A stretch of 64,000 nt of DNA from CAYNZP01 sp964401835 (GTDB lineage Bacteria; Planctomycetota; Phycisphaerae; SM23-33). Positions 53,145-62,130 of the stretch are shown here, piece by piece. The stretch covers positions 1-64,000 of the forward strand of contig CAYNZP010000005.1 of NCBI GenBank assembly GCA_964401835.1. The letters are read 5' to 3'. Made by a program: the position numbers and the translations under genes. Within the stretch, counting starts at the first letter, position 1. Each line of letters begins with the position of its first letter. Below the pieces are notes generated by a model, which worked only from the letters and a program-made list of their open reading frames with translations, ran no database searches and was not told where the DNA came from.

Positions 53145-53417
53145 AGAGCCCCTAACAATATTTCGCGTAAGCCGCGTTGCACTAAAAATCGAGCGAATAC
53201 AAGGCGTCGGCGACGACACCATACCTTAATGGTATGGTGAGGAACCGCAACGCAGTAGACGCCGATTTTTGTTGCAACCCGAAGGGACGCGTGCCCTTTT
53301 GGCCGCATACATCGTCACTCGAAAGTCAATGATGCTTCAGCATCTTATCCTTCTCGTTTCTTGTCTGCGACCAAAAATTCAAGCGTCGCGACCACGGGAA
53401 GTATTGTTAGGGGCTCT
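53145..53417 (+). repeat. Foldback/MITE-like element, copy A
   Basis: A 273-bp non-coding element bounded by 20-bp terminal inverted repeats (left AGAGCCCCTAACAATATTTC; the right is its complement with one wobble). It holds a perfect 9-bp hairpin CACCATACC / GGTATGGTG at 53217-53239, a second small hairpin GATGCT-TC-AGCATC, and an internal long inverted repeat around AAAAATCG / CGATTTTT. Copy B lies inverted at 63016-63289. No transposase and no obvious target-site duplication are seen. It occupies most of the 53046-53492 gene-free gap; nothing else is visible there. Confidence 0.85.
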
Positions 53418-53492
53418 GTTATAAGATTCCGCCTAAACGAAACAAAGTTGGCTTTGGAGTGGATCGCCGCGGGATAAGCCCAATAAAAGCCT

Positions 53493-54587
53493 TTACTTCG
53501 AGATTTTCCGCAACACTCGGTCGAAGTTGTGGGCCATTGTTTCCAGACTGAATTTCTTGGCTGTCTCGAGAGCGGCTGCGGAGAGTGCTTTTCTTCGCTG
53601 CGGGTTTTCCAGCAATTCTTCCATTGCCCCAGCCAGTGCCTGAGAATCGCCCGGGGGAAATTTCATGCCGTTGGTACCGTCTGCGACCATCTTATCGAAG
53701 GCGGGTATATCACTGACAATGACAGGCGTTCCCGCTGCCATCGCTTCCAGCACGGAAAGGTTTTGCACTTCCCCGAAGCTCGATAGAACAAAAATATCGG
53801 CGCTGCTGACTATTGCAGCGATATCGTCCCGATGGCCGGCGAGTGTTACATCATTGGATATACCCTCACGCTCGATCGCATAGACCATTTCGTTAGAATC
53901 CGTGCTGCGCCCAGCCAGAATCAGGTGGAAGTCGTCGCGCCTTTGAGAAAGAATCGCAGTCGCCTTGATTAAGGTATTGAAATCCTTATCGGGCATGACA
54001 TTGGCGACCTGGACAATGATTTTCTTGCCGGCAGGCAGTTTCAGGTCGGTCTTGGCCGGCGAGGCAAACCGCTCGAGATCGATGCCGTTATGAATCACGC
54101 ACATTCTCTCGCGCGGAAGATGAAGCTTGGCGAACTGGTCTCGCTGATAATTACTTATACAGACCATAGCGTCGAGCAGGCCGAGTTTTAAATGCCAGCC
54201 CAATCTTCCGGCAACATTTCCAGCCTGTCCGAAAGGCCGCGAATGACACCAGCAAAGCTTGAGAGGTTTTTTGGCACTCATTACCGCTCCGACGCAGCCG
54301 TGCAGCAGACCGTCCCGTGGCGCATCGACAACTATCAAGGCCTGTATTTTCTCACGGCGGATGATTCCGGCAATTCGGAACGGAGCAAGAATATCTAACC
54401 TTCGCCGCACCACAGGCTCGTAGACTTTCGTCCCGGCAGCTTCGAAGGGCTGGTGCAGGACACCGCCGGTCTTAATGGCTGCAACAGTAAATTTGTAGCC
54501 TTGCTTCGATAGTGCGCGCACGAGCTCCAACGCGGCCAACTCCGCACCGCCGGCAAGGAGATTCGACATGACCATCAAGACACGCAA
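53493..54587 (-). CDS. GT4-family glycosyltransferase
   Basis: A GT-B glycosyltransferase of about 364 residues: N-terminal VLMVMSNLLAGGAELAALELV, donor domain VQVANVMPDKDFNTLIKATAIL and SSFGEVQNLSVLEAMAAGTPVIVSD. I place the start at the TTG at 54587, because AGGGGG lies 6 nt upstream and it gives the natural fold start. The longer ORF would add 33 residues overlapping the GT2 gene. Under this choice it overlaps the GT2 3' end by 13 nt. Element A follows about 75 nt downstream. It assembles an unknown part of the repeat unit. Confidence 0.86.
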   Translation of the reverse strand: MRVLMVMSNLLAGGAELAALELVRALSKQGYKFTVAAIKTGGVLHQPFEAAGTKVYEPVVRRRLDILAPFRIAGIIRREKIQALIVVDAPRDGLLHGCVGAVMSAKKPLKLCWCHSRPFGQAGNVAGRLGWHLKLGLLDAMVCISNYQRDQFAKLHLPRERMCVIHNGIDLERFASPAKTDLKLPAGKKIIVQVANVMPDKDFNTLIKATAILSQRRDDFHLILAGRSTDSNEMVYAIEREGISNDVTLAGHRDDIAAIVSSADIFVLSSFGEVQNLSVLEAMAAGTPVIVSDIPAFDKMVADGTNGMKFPPGDSQALAGAMEELLENPQRRKALSAAALETAKKFSLETMAHNFDRVLRKISK

Positions 54588-55516
54588 AATAAGCCCCCTA
54601 TCTTCCTGGCGAGTGTCGCAATCAGCTCGCAAATCATCCCCGCGGCAAATTTCGCATTGTCGATTTTCAGGGAAAACAGCGACCACAAACTATAAAGCAC
54701 AATCATGCCTGCAAAATGATATCCCAGAACCGCAACGGTCCCTGCCCCACGGCCCATGCTCTTATTGGCGATATGAATCAGATTCGCAACGTAAGATTTC
54801 CCGAACTGCATCATGTCCGGCCGGTGAGTTTGTGACGCGTCGTGATAGATCTTCAGCTCAGGTGAAACAAACAATGCGTTTTCCCGGCCTACACGGAAGC
54901 AGAATTCCATATCCTCCGCGAGCGAATACCCGCCAAAGCTCTCTTCAAATCTCACCTCTTTGCCGATGCTTCGCCTGACACTAATCGCTGCACCCGAAAG
55001 ACGCTTTGTGGGCTTGAGTTTGCCCTGCAATTGCCGAGGGAGTTCGACATATCGCGCAGAGCGAACACGTGGAGCAAAACTACTCCTTGCGAAAGCCTCA
55101 GCTAGATAATCCCAGATGCGGTTTATAATCGTTCTTTTCTGCTGTTCGATGACCTGACCGCCGACTCCGCCAATTACGACATCAGCGTCTGACTCATAAA
55201 ACCTCATCAGATTTTCAAGGTAATCATCAGCAAGCGTCACGTCGTCGTCGAAAAAGGCTACGATATCGCCATCAGCAACCGACATTCCAAGATTCCTCGA
55301 AGCGGATGCGGACGGTTTTTCCTGTTGAAGAAATTCAAAACGAACACCCGATGCTTCGACCTGGGCTTTTATATCGGTATCAATCGGCGTTGGTGTGTCG
55401 CTTACGATAATCAACTGCTCCGGCACTCGGCCCTGGCCGAGTATCGACTCCACCGTCCGAGACAAACTGTCAGGCCTATCGTGTGTCGGCAGGATTATCG
55501 AAAGCGTTAGGTTCAT
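54575..55516 (-). CDS. GT2-family glycosyltransferase
   Basis: A 313-residue GT-A enzyme. LSIILPTHDRPDSLSRTVESIL opens the fold. ASASRNLGMSVADGDIVAFFDDDV holds the metal-binding DDD motif (near residues 90-95), and FSLAEDMEFCFRVGR-type sequence contains the catalytic ED. A hydrophobic C-terminal stretch (MIVLYSLWSLFSL, near 275-290) may tether it to the membrane. Its ATG overlaps the Wzx stop by 4 nt. It probably adds one residue of the repeat unit. Confidence 0.9.
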   Translation of the reverse strand: MNLTLSIILPTHDRPDSLSRTVESILGQGRVPEQLIIVSDTPTPIDTDIKAQVEASGVRFEFLQQEKPSASASRNLGMSVADGDIVAFFDDDVTLADDYLENLMRFYESDADVVIGGVGGQVIEQQKRTIINRIWDYLAEAFARSSFAPRVRSARYVELPRQLQGKLKPTKRLSGAAISVRRSIGKEVRFEESFGGYSLAEDMEFCFRVGRENALFVSPELKIYHDASQTHRPDMMQFGKSYVANLIHIANKSMGRGAGTVAVLGYHFAGMIVLYSLWSLFSLKIDNAKFAAGMICELIATLARKIGGLFCVS

Positions 55517-57129
55517 CTTTTTTTACGTTTAAAAATGTTCCGGACAAATTCCAGGATGATCTGCTTCTGTGAAGCCTTGAATACCAATGGCGTAAACAGG
55601 ACCAACCCCAGAACAACCAGCCAGCAAAGCCCGAGGACATAGCCGGGCAGCCACTTAGCTATGAGTATCAGTACGGGCGCCATCAGGACGAAATATGTGC
55701 CCGAATGTAATTTGATTTTGCAACTTGGCAAATAAATGAACGACGCAAGGCAGCCGACGACGAACATCGAAACCCCCGCAGCCCATGCAGCACCCTCGGG
55801 GCCGTACTCGAATTCTTTCATCCACCAAAGCGCCAGAATAAGATTCAACGCTCCTGCCAAAAAGGCTGTGATGCCGATATAAATCGGCTGTTCGCGGAGC
55901 TTGGCGACGATGTTCACAAACGAAAGGTTCAACATCATCAGGAAGAACAATATAAGCCCACCGAGCAGCGGCAAGCCCAGCCGGTATGAACTTTCCAGCA
56001 ACCTAACCCACCACGGCGAAGAGAGGTAAGCCAAAACTCCTAGCGTCGAGATGATTATCGCGACAGCCTTAAATGAAGTCTCAAGGATATCCAACGCTTC
56101 GTTGCGTTGGCGGTCTTCCCACTTTCTGGCAACGTATGTAAAAACTACGTTCAATACAGGATTGGCAAGCAGCATCAGATTCTGACAAAGAATAAGCCAT
56201 GGATAAAAAATACCAGCCTGATCTTCACCAAGCTGACGATGCGTAAGGAAGAAGCTCAGATATATCACACCAAAGAGCATCAGTTGCCCGACATTCGAAA
56301 CCAGCCCGTAGCTCAATATCCGACCGTACAATTTACCAATTTTTTGAGGCACATCTGCGGGCTCAAATGCTGCAAGCGAGGCCGTGCTGGAAACATCGTC
56401 CCCTTCCACTTTGGGCTCGACAATGATTTTTTCGTCGGTAATGGTTTGGGATGTGACAACTTCTTTGTAATGGCTGACGGCCAGGTGCAAAAGAAAACTG
56501 CCCGCAATAATTGAAATTGCCATCGCTATCAGATGGGCACTCAGCAAAGCTATCGCCGTTGGTGACGAAATCAGCATTACTGCACTAAGGGCGGTGAATA
56601 AAACAACAAAACATACCTCTATGGAGGAAATCAGCCTGTACACTCGCATGCCGGCCATGAATCCGAGCATGTTAACGTAGAGTGCAAGGGCCAGCGCGTT
56701 TGCCAATGCCAAAAGGCACAGAAGCTTTTGGGTCTCGAAATCGGCCATCGCGTCCTGTGCGCGGGAAACAATGACCCACTTCGTTATTTCATCGCTGAAT
56801 GCAAATGCTATCGCCGCCAGAGCCATCGCCAAAAACAGCACAAACCATCTTATCCTACGGTAAAATTCAGCGAGTTGGCCACGTGCTTCGTAAAAGCTAA
56901 CATATCGCGCCAGACTGTGATTGCTTCCGAGAGTAAGCAATGGGCCAAATGCGAAGATCAGCACCCCGATACCCCACAGGCCAAGCTGCTCGGTCCTTTG
57001 GCCGAAAAGGTACATAAAGATGAAAATCCTTGCCGCACCGAGAAATTTCTGGACCACGGTGGCTGAGACATAGACACCCATGGACTCGGCCATCGAGCCA
57101 ATTTTCAGCAGTCGGTGGATAAAAGGCAT
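55513..57129 (-). CDS. Wzx-like polysaccharide flippase
   Basis: A multi-spanning membrane protein of about 538 residues of the MOP/polysaccharide-transporter group, expected to flip the lipid-linked repeat unit to the periplasm. Twelve to fourteen helices can be drawn, beginning VYVSATVVQKFLGAARIFIFMYLFG, a family-typical first helix pair. A hydrophilic insert (about 240-275, DEKIIVEPKVEGDD) sits in one cytoplasmic loop. I chose the ATG at 57129: AGGGGG lies 8 nt upstream and overlaps the stop of the polymerase gene. It is downstream of the Wzy-like gene, as expected for a Wzx/Wzy pathway. Confidence 0.88.
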   Translation of the reverse strand: MPFIHRLLKIGSMAESMGVYVSATVVQKFLGAARIFIFMYLFGQRTEQLGLWGIGVLIFAFGPLLTLGSNHSLARYVSFYEARGQLAEFYRRIRWFVLFLAMALAAIAFAFSDEITKWVIVSRAQDAMADFETQKLLCLLALANALALALYVNMLGFMAGMRVYRLISSIEVCFVVLFTALSAVMLISSPTAIALLSAHLIAMAISIIAGSFLLHLAVSHYKEVVTSQTITDEKIIVEPKVEGDDVSSTASLAAFEPADVPQKIGKLYGRILSYGLVSNVGQLMLFGVIYLSFFLTHRQLGEDQAGIFYPWLILCQNLMLLANPVLNVVFTYVARKWEDRQRNEALDILETSFKAVAIIISTLGVLAYLSSPWWVRLLESSYRLGLPLLGGLILFFLMMLNLSFVNIVAKLREQPIYIGITAFLAGALNLILALWWMKEFEYGPEGAAWAAGVSMFVVGCLASFIYLPSCKIKLHSGTYFVLMAPVLILIAKWLPGYVLGLCWLVVLGLVLFTPLVFKASQKQIILEFVRNIFKRKKR

Positions 57130-57141
57130 GCGAAACACCCC

Positions 57142-58644
57142 CTAACCCAATGGTGCAGCTATTGCGATATCGACGGGTTTCGGCTCGAGCAGCCTGTTGT
57201 ATCCGACAATGAATCCTGCGAACGTCCAGAAAAGTGCGTTGGCGAACGGGTCCCACAACGTGTTGCGGAACATCGCGTCGGTTATGAAGTTGACTATCGC
57301 TACCCAGAACAGCACCACCAGTGCCCGGCAAAGCCAGCCCTGAGCGGTCGCCGGAATTTTGCTGTATAGCAGCAGAGATTGCCTGAAAACTACCGCAAAC
57401 ACCGCAATCGTAAGTGCACAGCCGATAATGCCGGTCTCGGCAAGCATACCCAAAAACAGGTTATGCTCCACCAGCACGCCGGTATAGAGACTCACCCTCG
57501 CCGATGGGTCACGTTTGATCTTTTGCTGGGCATCTACGAAGTGGCCGAACCCGACTCCGGTGAGTGGGCTGTCCTTGAACATTTCCCAGGTCTGGCCGAT
57601 GAGTATCTTTCGCGACTCAACCGGCCCGCGTTGGGCGATGCCGCCCCTGCTCCTGTCTGTCTGAGAAAGATTCCCCCAGAAAACACCGACAAGAATAGCC
57701 AGCACAAGTGCCGCCACTGCCAGTTTCGACCAGCCGAACCTTCGACGGTTGGCCCAAAGGCACCACACAACTCCGCAAAGCAAAAAGGCCAGATACGAAC
57801 TTCGAAGGCCGGTGAAAAATATCGCAGGAACTACCAGTATCGCCTGAACAACGATAGCCGCTCGGTACAGGCCGCGGAGAATTCTTATCAGGTATAAATC
57901 CACATAAAACAGCAGCACAAGGAAAATCGCCTGTGGGCCGACAGCTGCGAACGCTCCACGTGCGCGATCGAAGTGTATACCGAAGGTCGGATCGTTTATG
58001 TAACTCGGGAAGATAAATGTCCGTGCACCACCATAGCCTCGTATCGCGGCATACTGGAGATAGCCCAGATAAATAGCATACCAGCCGTAAAGCGTCAGTA
58101 TTATAAGGCCCTTGCCAATATTCCTCTCTGAGAAGGTGGAGTTATAGACCAGGAAGAACATCAAAAACGGCAGCAAAAAGCCTGCCATGAACCGGAAGTA
58201 AGGCGCGCTTGACACCTCTTCGGTCTGTGCGGTCCACCCGGTAGCGGTCGCATTGAGAGCGACGTAAACCAAGAGAGCGCCCATCACCCACATGATGTTA
58301 CGGTCATAGCGGATTCGCCACTGGCGGAATACGAAATGCACAAGTATCAAGCCGCCAGCGGTAATAAAAACCAGCCGCGGGACGGTCAGGTTGAAAAAGC
58401 CCGCCATCTCTATCCGCCAGCCGGGCCAGTCCAACAGGCCGAAGGAAATAACCCACAGCCATGCCCAGACACTTACGTCCCATTTGATGGCCCAGTACAG
58501 CAAAAACCCAGCCCCGGCAAAGGCGACAATGCCCCATGGCATCAGAATTGGTACGAAAAATGACAGCGCAGCGATTGCCGCGATTACAAATACCAGAATC
58601 GCCAAAGTAAGCGTATCGACTTTTTGCTGGCCTATGGTCAGCAT
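57142..58644 (-). CDS. O-antigen ligase / Wzy-like polymerase
   Basis: A 500-residue inner-membrane protein with about twelve hydrophobic helices and one large periplasmic loop. The O-antigen ligase-family core motif is in that loop region: RKILIGQTWEMFKDSPLTGVGFGHFV, followed by HNLFLGMLAETGIIG (His and Arg typical of Wzy_C). In the absence of a lipid-A core biosynthesis context, polymerisation of the repeat unit is more likely than ligation. It is 12 nt upstream of Wzx and about 60 nt downstream of the kinase-like gene. Confidence 0.87.
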   Translation of the reverse strand: MLTIGQQKVDTLTLAILVFVIAAIAALSFFVPILMPWGIVAFAGAGFLLYWAIKWDVSVWAWLWVISFGLLDWPGWRIEMAGFFNLTVPRLVFITAGGLILVHFVFRQWRIRYDRNIMWVMGALLVYVALNATATGWTAQTEEVSSAPYFRFMAGFLLPFLMFFLVYNSTFSERNIGKGLIILTLYGWYAIYLGYLQYAAIRGYGGARTFIFPSYINDPTFGIHFDRARGAFAAVGPQAIFLVLLFYVDLYLIRILRGLYRAAIVVQAILVVPAIFFTGLRSSYLAFLLCGVVWCLWANRRRFGWSKLAVAALVLAILVGVFWGNLSQTDRSRGGIAQRGPVESRKILIGQTWEMFKDSPLTGVGFGHFVDAQQKIKRDPSARVSLYTGVLVEHNLFLGMLAETGIIGCALTIAVFAVVFRQSLLLYSKIPATAQGWLCRALVVLFWVAIVNFITDAMFRNTLWDPFANALFWTFAGFIVGYNRLLEPKPVDIAIAAPLG

Positions 58645-58703
58645 AGAAAGTTATCAACTCCCTAAACTAATCCGGCCCCATAGGGGCCGGGGAAAATTCA
58701 TGT

Positions 58704-59378
58704 TCAGACTCGTCTGTAAAGGAATCTTGGTATCGGGTAGGTTCTCATGTTGAGTACCAGACCAACAACCTTGCCGCCGCCGGTTTCAATACGCTTCTTG
58801 GCCTGTGCCACGGCTTCACGGGGTGTTCGCTCAGTATGAGAAACAAGTACGGCGTCTTTTATAACGGCAGCGAGTATCTGCGAATCCGGAAAATGATTCG
58901 CCGGAGCCGCGTCTATAATCACATAGTCATACTTACCGGCCAACGCATCCAGGAAACCTGAGAGCTTTTCGCTTCTCAAAACGTCCAGCGAACTGCCAGC
59001 CTGGCTGCCGACGGCATAGAAGTCGAGATTTTCATTGACGCTCTGGGCTGCTGACTCTATCGACACTCCGCTCAAAATAACTTCGCTTATACCGGGCGAT
59101 TCGTTGAGTGCAAGCGTCTCGTGCAGGGACGGGTTACGAAGGTTGAAATCCACCAGCGCCACCTTTCCCACGCCTACCGCCTCGCTGCCAGCCAGTGCCA
59201 GTCCGCACGCGATTGTGCTGCCGCCTTCGGACTTGTCGGATGCGCAAACAAGAACGCTCTTGCCGGAAACTCGGCCGGAATAAAAAAGCGACGCCCACAG
59301 GCCGTTAAACGTCTCGGCCACTTTCGGATTAAGCGACACACTGGCGGGTTGAGTTTCTATTGCGATATCTTCTGTCAT
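58704..59378 (-). CDS. BY-kinase/CpsD-like ATPase with degenerate Walker A
   Basis: A 224-residue cytoplasmic protein homologous to bacterial tyrosine kinases that pair with Wzz. The Walker A' motif (VALVDFNLRNPSLHE, Asp77) and Walker B motif (YVIIDAAPA, Asp156) are intact. The P-loop reads SEGGST (residues 50-55), where the family has GEGKST, so the ATP-binding Lys is replaced by Gly53. The C-terminal Tyr cluster is also absent (only Tyr in RTYPIPRFLYRRV). It is likely a pseudokinase or non-hydrolysing partner of the Wzz protein encoded just upstream. The codons GGC GGC are clear in the sequence, not ambiguous. Confidence 0.85.
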   Translation of the reverse strand: MTEDIAIETQPASVSLNPKVAETFNGLWASLFYSGRVSGKSVLVCASDKSEGGSTIACGLALAGSEAVGVGKVALVDFNLRNPSLHETLALNESPGISEVILSGVSIESAAQSVNENLDFYAVGSQAGSSLDVLRSEKLSGFLDALAGKYDYVIIDAAPANHFPDSQILAAVIKDAVLVSHTERTPREAVAQAKKRIETGGGKVVGLVLNMRTYPIPRFLYRRV

Positions 59379-59387
59379 TATTACACC

Positions 59388-60950
59388 TCACTTGGCACGG
59401 ATGACTTTCCGTGCGAGCTTAGGTACAGAGGCCAATACCGGCGTGCCAAGATAGCGTTCGGCGTCGTCGATACTTTTTATCGAATGGTCGAAATGATCGG
59501 CCAGGAAGGCGTAAATCAGCGAAAGCAAAATTCCGCCCACGATAGCCACTACCATGTTCAGCAAGACAAGTGGACGAATATATTCATCCACAGCCGGCCT
59601 GGAAGCCTCGTCTATCAAACTGACCAACATTGTCGTTTCCGCCAGCTGCTCGGCAGCCTTGGCAGCCTGGACGCGTTTGAGCTCTTCGTTGTAAACTGTC
59701 TGGGCACTCTCGACTGCATTGATACGCCGCTCGTACTCAGCGGCCTTTGTTGCCAGATCGTTTACACGGCTTGAATCCTGCGATACTACTTTCTCCAGTG
59801 CAGCGCGTCTGGCCGTCAGAGACGCAATCGTCTGGCCTAGGCGGTCGCTTTGCTTTTGAAGCTCTATACGCAAATCGTTGCGGGCTGAGAGAATCTCAGT
59901 TTTTATGTTCTGTATCTCCTGATAACTCTCGGTATAGCGAGGCTGAAGTTCATTGAGACGAAGCTTCAGATCAACAATCTTTACCTCGAGGATTTTGACG
60001 GATGGATTAATCCGCGTGATTTCATCCGGCACGGCCACTTCGGCGTCAGCATCTTTTTTAAGCTCGAAGTCTATGGCTTTTTGCAGGGCCAATTTCTCCG
60101 CCAGATCCGCGTCAATTGTATTAATCTCCGCCTGGAATTTGGTTCGCAGAATGGCCGGGCCGCTTTCGATACCACCGGAATGTCTGCCCAGCATGCTGTT
60201 AATGAGAAGCAAGTCCCCTTCGAGATCGTTTTTTATGAAACCCTGAAGACTCTCTGTCGCTTTATCGAGTTTGGCTTTGACGATGCCAAGCGCCTTGTCC
60301 TGCAGAAATGCCGCCGCTTCGCTGGTACGCAAGACTTCCAGTGCGGTATAACGCATCAGGTATGCATCTTTGACGTTTTTGGCCAATTCTGTAGCGATCC
60401 TGGCTGCCTGCTCTCTCGATTCCATATCGCCGAAACTGCCCTCGGTAGCTTCTTCAGGCCAATCGACCTGAATCGAGAAAATCTGTGTAAATGTCGCATC
60501 CGGCCCACCGGGCGTAACGACGGAAACCCTTTTGCGGGCGCTCTTGAGACGCTTAATATCCTCATCGATAAATGCCCGGACCTTCTCGTCCCAATCCGCC
60601 AGCAGCCTTTTGGCCTGCGGAAGCTTTTCGTAGTCCGGCTTGGGGAGCCTTTCCCCGTCGAGCATCATCAATGCCGACGCCAGAACGTAGTCGCTCTGAA
60701 CGATTTCACGCTGTGTGGTTACAAACAACGTCACCTCGTCTCGCATCGTGGTTCTTGTTTCGAGCGGATTGCCCATTCCGGTCGGCTTGGCCAGGAGCTT
60801 GGCCTCGCTGCGGTACCATTTTGGCGAAAGGAACGTCGCCAGTCCCACAGCCACAACAACAACTGCAAAGATTATCACCATGCCGACAAACCGGCTGGCA
60901 ACAACCCGAACAATCTCTCGCAGTGTCCTGCTTGTATATGTCTCAGCCAT
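59388..60950 (-). CDS. Wzz/GumC-like polysaccharide co-polymerase
   Basis: A 520-residue inner-membrane chain-length regulator. Wzz domain: first helix VIIFAVVVVAVGLATFL (about 25-42), then a large periplasmic coiled-coil region (ALEVLRTSEAAAFLQDKALGIVKAKL through RLNELQPRYTESYQEIQNIK). The second helix ends the protein (VLLNMVVAIVGGILLSLIYAFLADHF, with GNVR-type DEASRPAVDEYIRP before it). It lacks a fused kinase; the separate kinase-like gene is 10 nt downstream. GAGG precedes the ATG at 60950. It controls polymer length and couples the polymerase to the Wza channel. Confidence 0.9.
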   Translation of the reverse strand: MAETYTSRTLREIVRVVASRFVGMVIIFAVVVVAVGLATFLSPKWYRSEAKLLAKPTGMGNPLETRTTMRDEVTLFVTTQREIVQSDYVLASALMMLDGERLPKPDYEKLPQAKRLLADWDEKVRAFIDEDIKRLKSARKRVSVVTPGGPDATFTQIFSIQVDWPEEATEGSFGDMESREQAARIATELAKNVKDAYLMRYTALEVLRTSEAAAFLQDKALGIVKAKLDKATESLQGFIKNDLEGDLLLINSMLGRHSGGIESGPAILRTKFQAEINTIDADLAEKLALQKAIDFELKKDADAEVAVPDEITRINPSVKILEVKIVDLKLRLNELQPRYTESYQEIQNIKTEILSARNDLRIELQKQSDRLGQTIASLTARRAALEKVVSQDSSRVNDLATKAAEYERRINAVESAQTVYNEELKRVQAAKAAEQLAETTMLVSLIDEASRPAVDEYIRPLVLLNMVVAIVGGILLSLIYAFLADHFDHSIKSIDDAERYLGTPVLASVPKLARKVIRAK

Positions 60951-60992
60951 CACTCACCTCTTAGGTGTGAAAATTAAGTTACGAATATTCGA

Positions 60993-62126
60993 TTAGTTGG
61001 GTTGCAATAAATCCCACGCATCGTTTGCATTGTAAGTTGCACTGCTGGTGAAGCCGCCAACAGCCCGGATACCTCGCGTCCAGACGTAGTCGATGTAGTC
61101 AGCCCGTCTGGCAATGGCACTGGTCGGCACGTAGACAATGTCGCCATCTTCCAGCCAGATGTCGTAGCGATGGTTAATGGAATTACCCACTACCACACCA
61201 TCACCGTTTTTCTTGCGATTTTCGAGAAGTTGGAAAACATTGACTATTGCAATCTCCGGCTGGGGCAAGTGCCGCCGGCGAACCAGCATAACTTTGCTAA
61301 GCTCTGCCCTGCCTGGCAGATAGCTGCCAGCCTGTGCAATCGCGCCAAGTAGCGTAATTTCTGCCGGACTTGAGATAGCGCCTGTCTTGTTTAGCAGCGC
61401 GCCGGGAATGCGAACTTCGCCAAGGACGTAAACTCGCATCGGCGTTACGCTTTGTACGTTTACGGTTACTTCCAGCTCGGGAAGGTTAATGTCCACATAG
61501 GCCTGGTTAACTGACTCGTGAAACTCACTTATCGTTCGGCCCGCAGCTCGTACAGCACCGATAAACGGAAGCGATACAGTTCCGTCGGGGGTAATCGGAA
61601 CAAGTCGGCTTTGACCGCGGGGAGACGTGGTAATAGCCTCTTTGAGTTCAGCGATTTTTACGTTGGACTGTTTGAAGCTCAAAGTCAGCTCGGGGTTTGC
61701 CAAAAATTCCGAATACTTTTCCACCAACAGCTCATGTACTTCGTCTGTGGTTTTGTCAAAAACCTCGGTCGGACCAATCAGGTCAAGATACAGCCTGCCG
61801 TCCGACTGCACCTGTTCGGTCTGATTCAGCGAAGTATTGAATGGGAAACGAAGCTCGACGATGTCCTGGATCTTCATCCTGTAGTCTTCAGTTTCCTGGT
61901 GCTTGACGTGGTAAATGATTTCGAGCTGGTCGCCCTCTCTCAGCCGGTAGTCTCGCCGTATTATATGAGCAACGGGCACTTCCTGGGGCTCCCATTGGGG
62001 CTGCAGGAATTCCTGAGGAAGCTCAGCCTTGGGTTCTTGGCCGGCCTCCTGGCAGCCCGCTATCGCCAAGGCTATAAAGCTCAGGCAAACTAGTCCGGTA
62101 CACTTCGTAAATTTTATTTCGATCAT
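60993..62126 (-). CDS. Wza-like polysaccharide export lipoprotein
   Basis: A 377-residue outer-membrane auxiliary protein. Lipobox AIAGC follows a signal peptide. The Poly_export (PES) domain is at about 50-170 (REGDQLEIIYHVKHQE, VQSDGRLYLDLIGPTEV, and LLVEKYSEFLANPELTLSF). SLBB domains follow (RVYVLGEVRIPGAL, near 225), then WLEDGDIVYVPTSAIA. It forms the exit portal for the polymer in Wza-type systems. I chose the ATG at 62126, preceded by GAGGTG; the longer ORF overlaps the preceding gene's 3' end. It follows the TPR-SPOR lipoprotein gene by 4 nt. Confidence 0.92.
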   Translation of the reverse strand: MIEIKFTKCTGLVCLSFIALAIAGCQEAGQEPKAELPQEFLQPQWEPQEVPVAHIIRRDYRLREGDQLEIIYHVKHQETEDYRMKIQDIVELRFPFNTSLNQTEQVQSDGRLYLDLIGPTEVFDKTTDEVHELLVEKYSEFLANPELTLSFKQSNVKIAELKEAITTSPRGQSRLVPITPDGTVSLPFIGAVRAAGRTISEFHESVNQAYVDINLPELEVTVNVQSVTPMRVYVLGEVRIPGALLNKTGAISSPAEITLLGAIAQAGSYLPGRAELSKVMLVRRRHLPQPEIAIVNVFQLLENRKKNGDGVVVGNSINHRYDIWLEDGDIVYVPTSAIARRADYIDYVWTRGIRAVGGFTSSATYNANDAWDLLQPN

Positions 62127-62130
62127 TTTT

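Noticed and set aside
53046..53222. N-terminal extension of the radical SAM frame
   Set aside because: It translates one arm of the repeat element, and the same amino-acid string appears from the other copy (63116-63370), so it is repeat-derived, not conserved protein.
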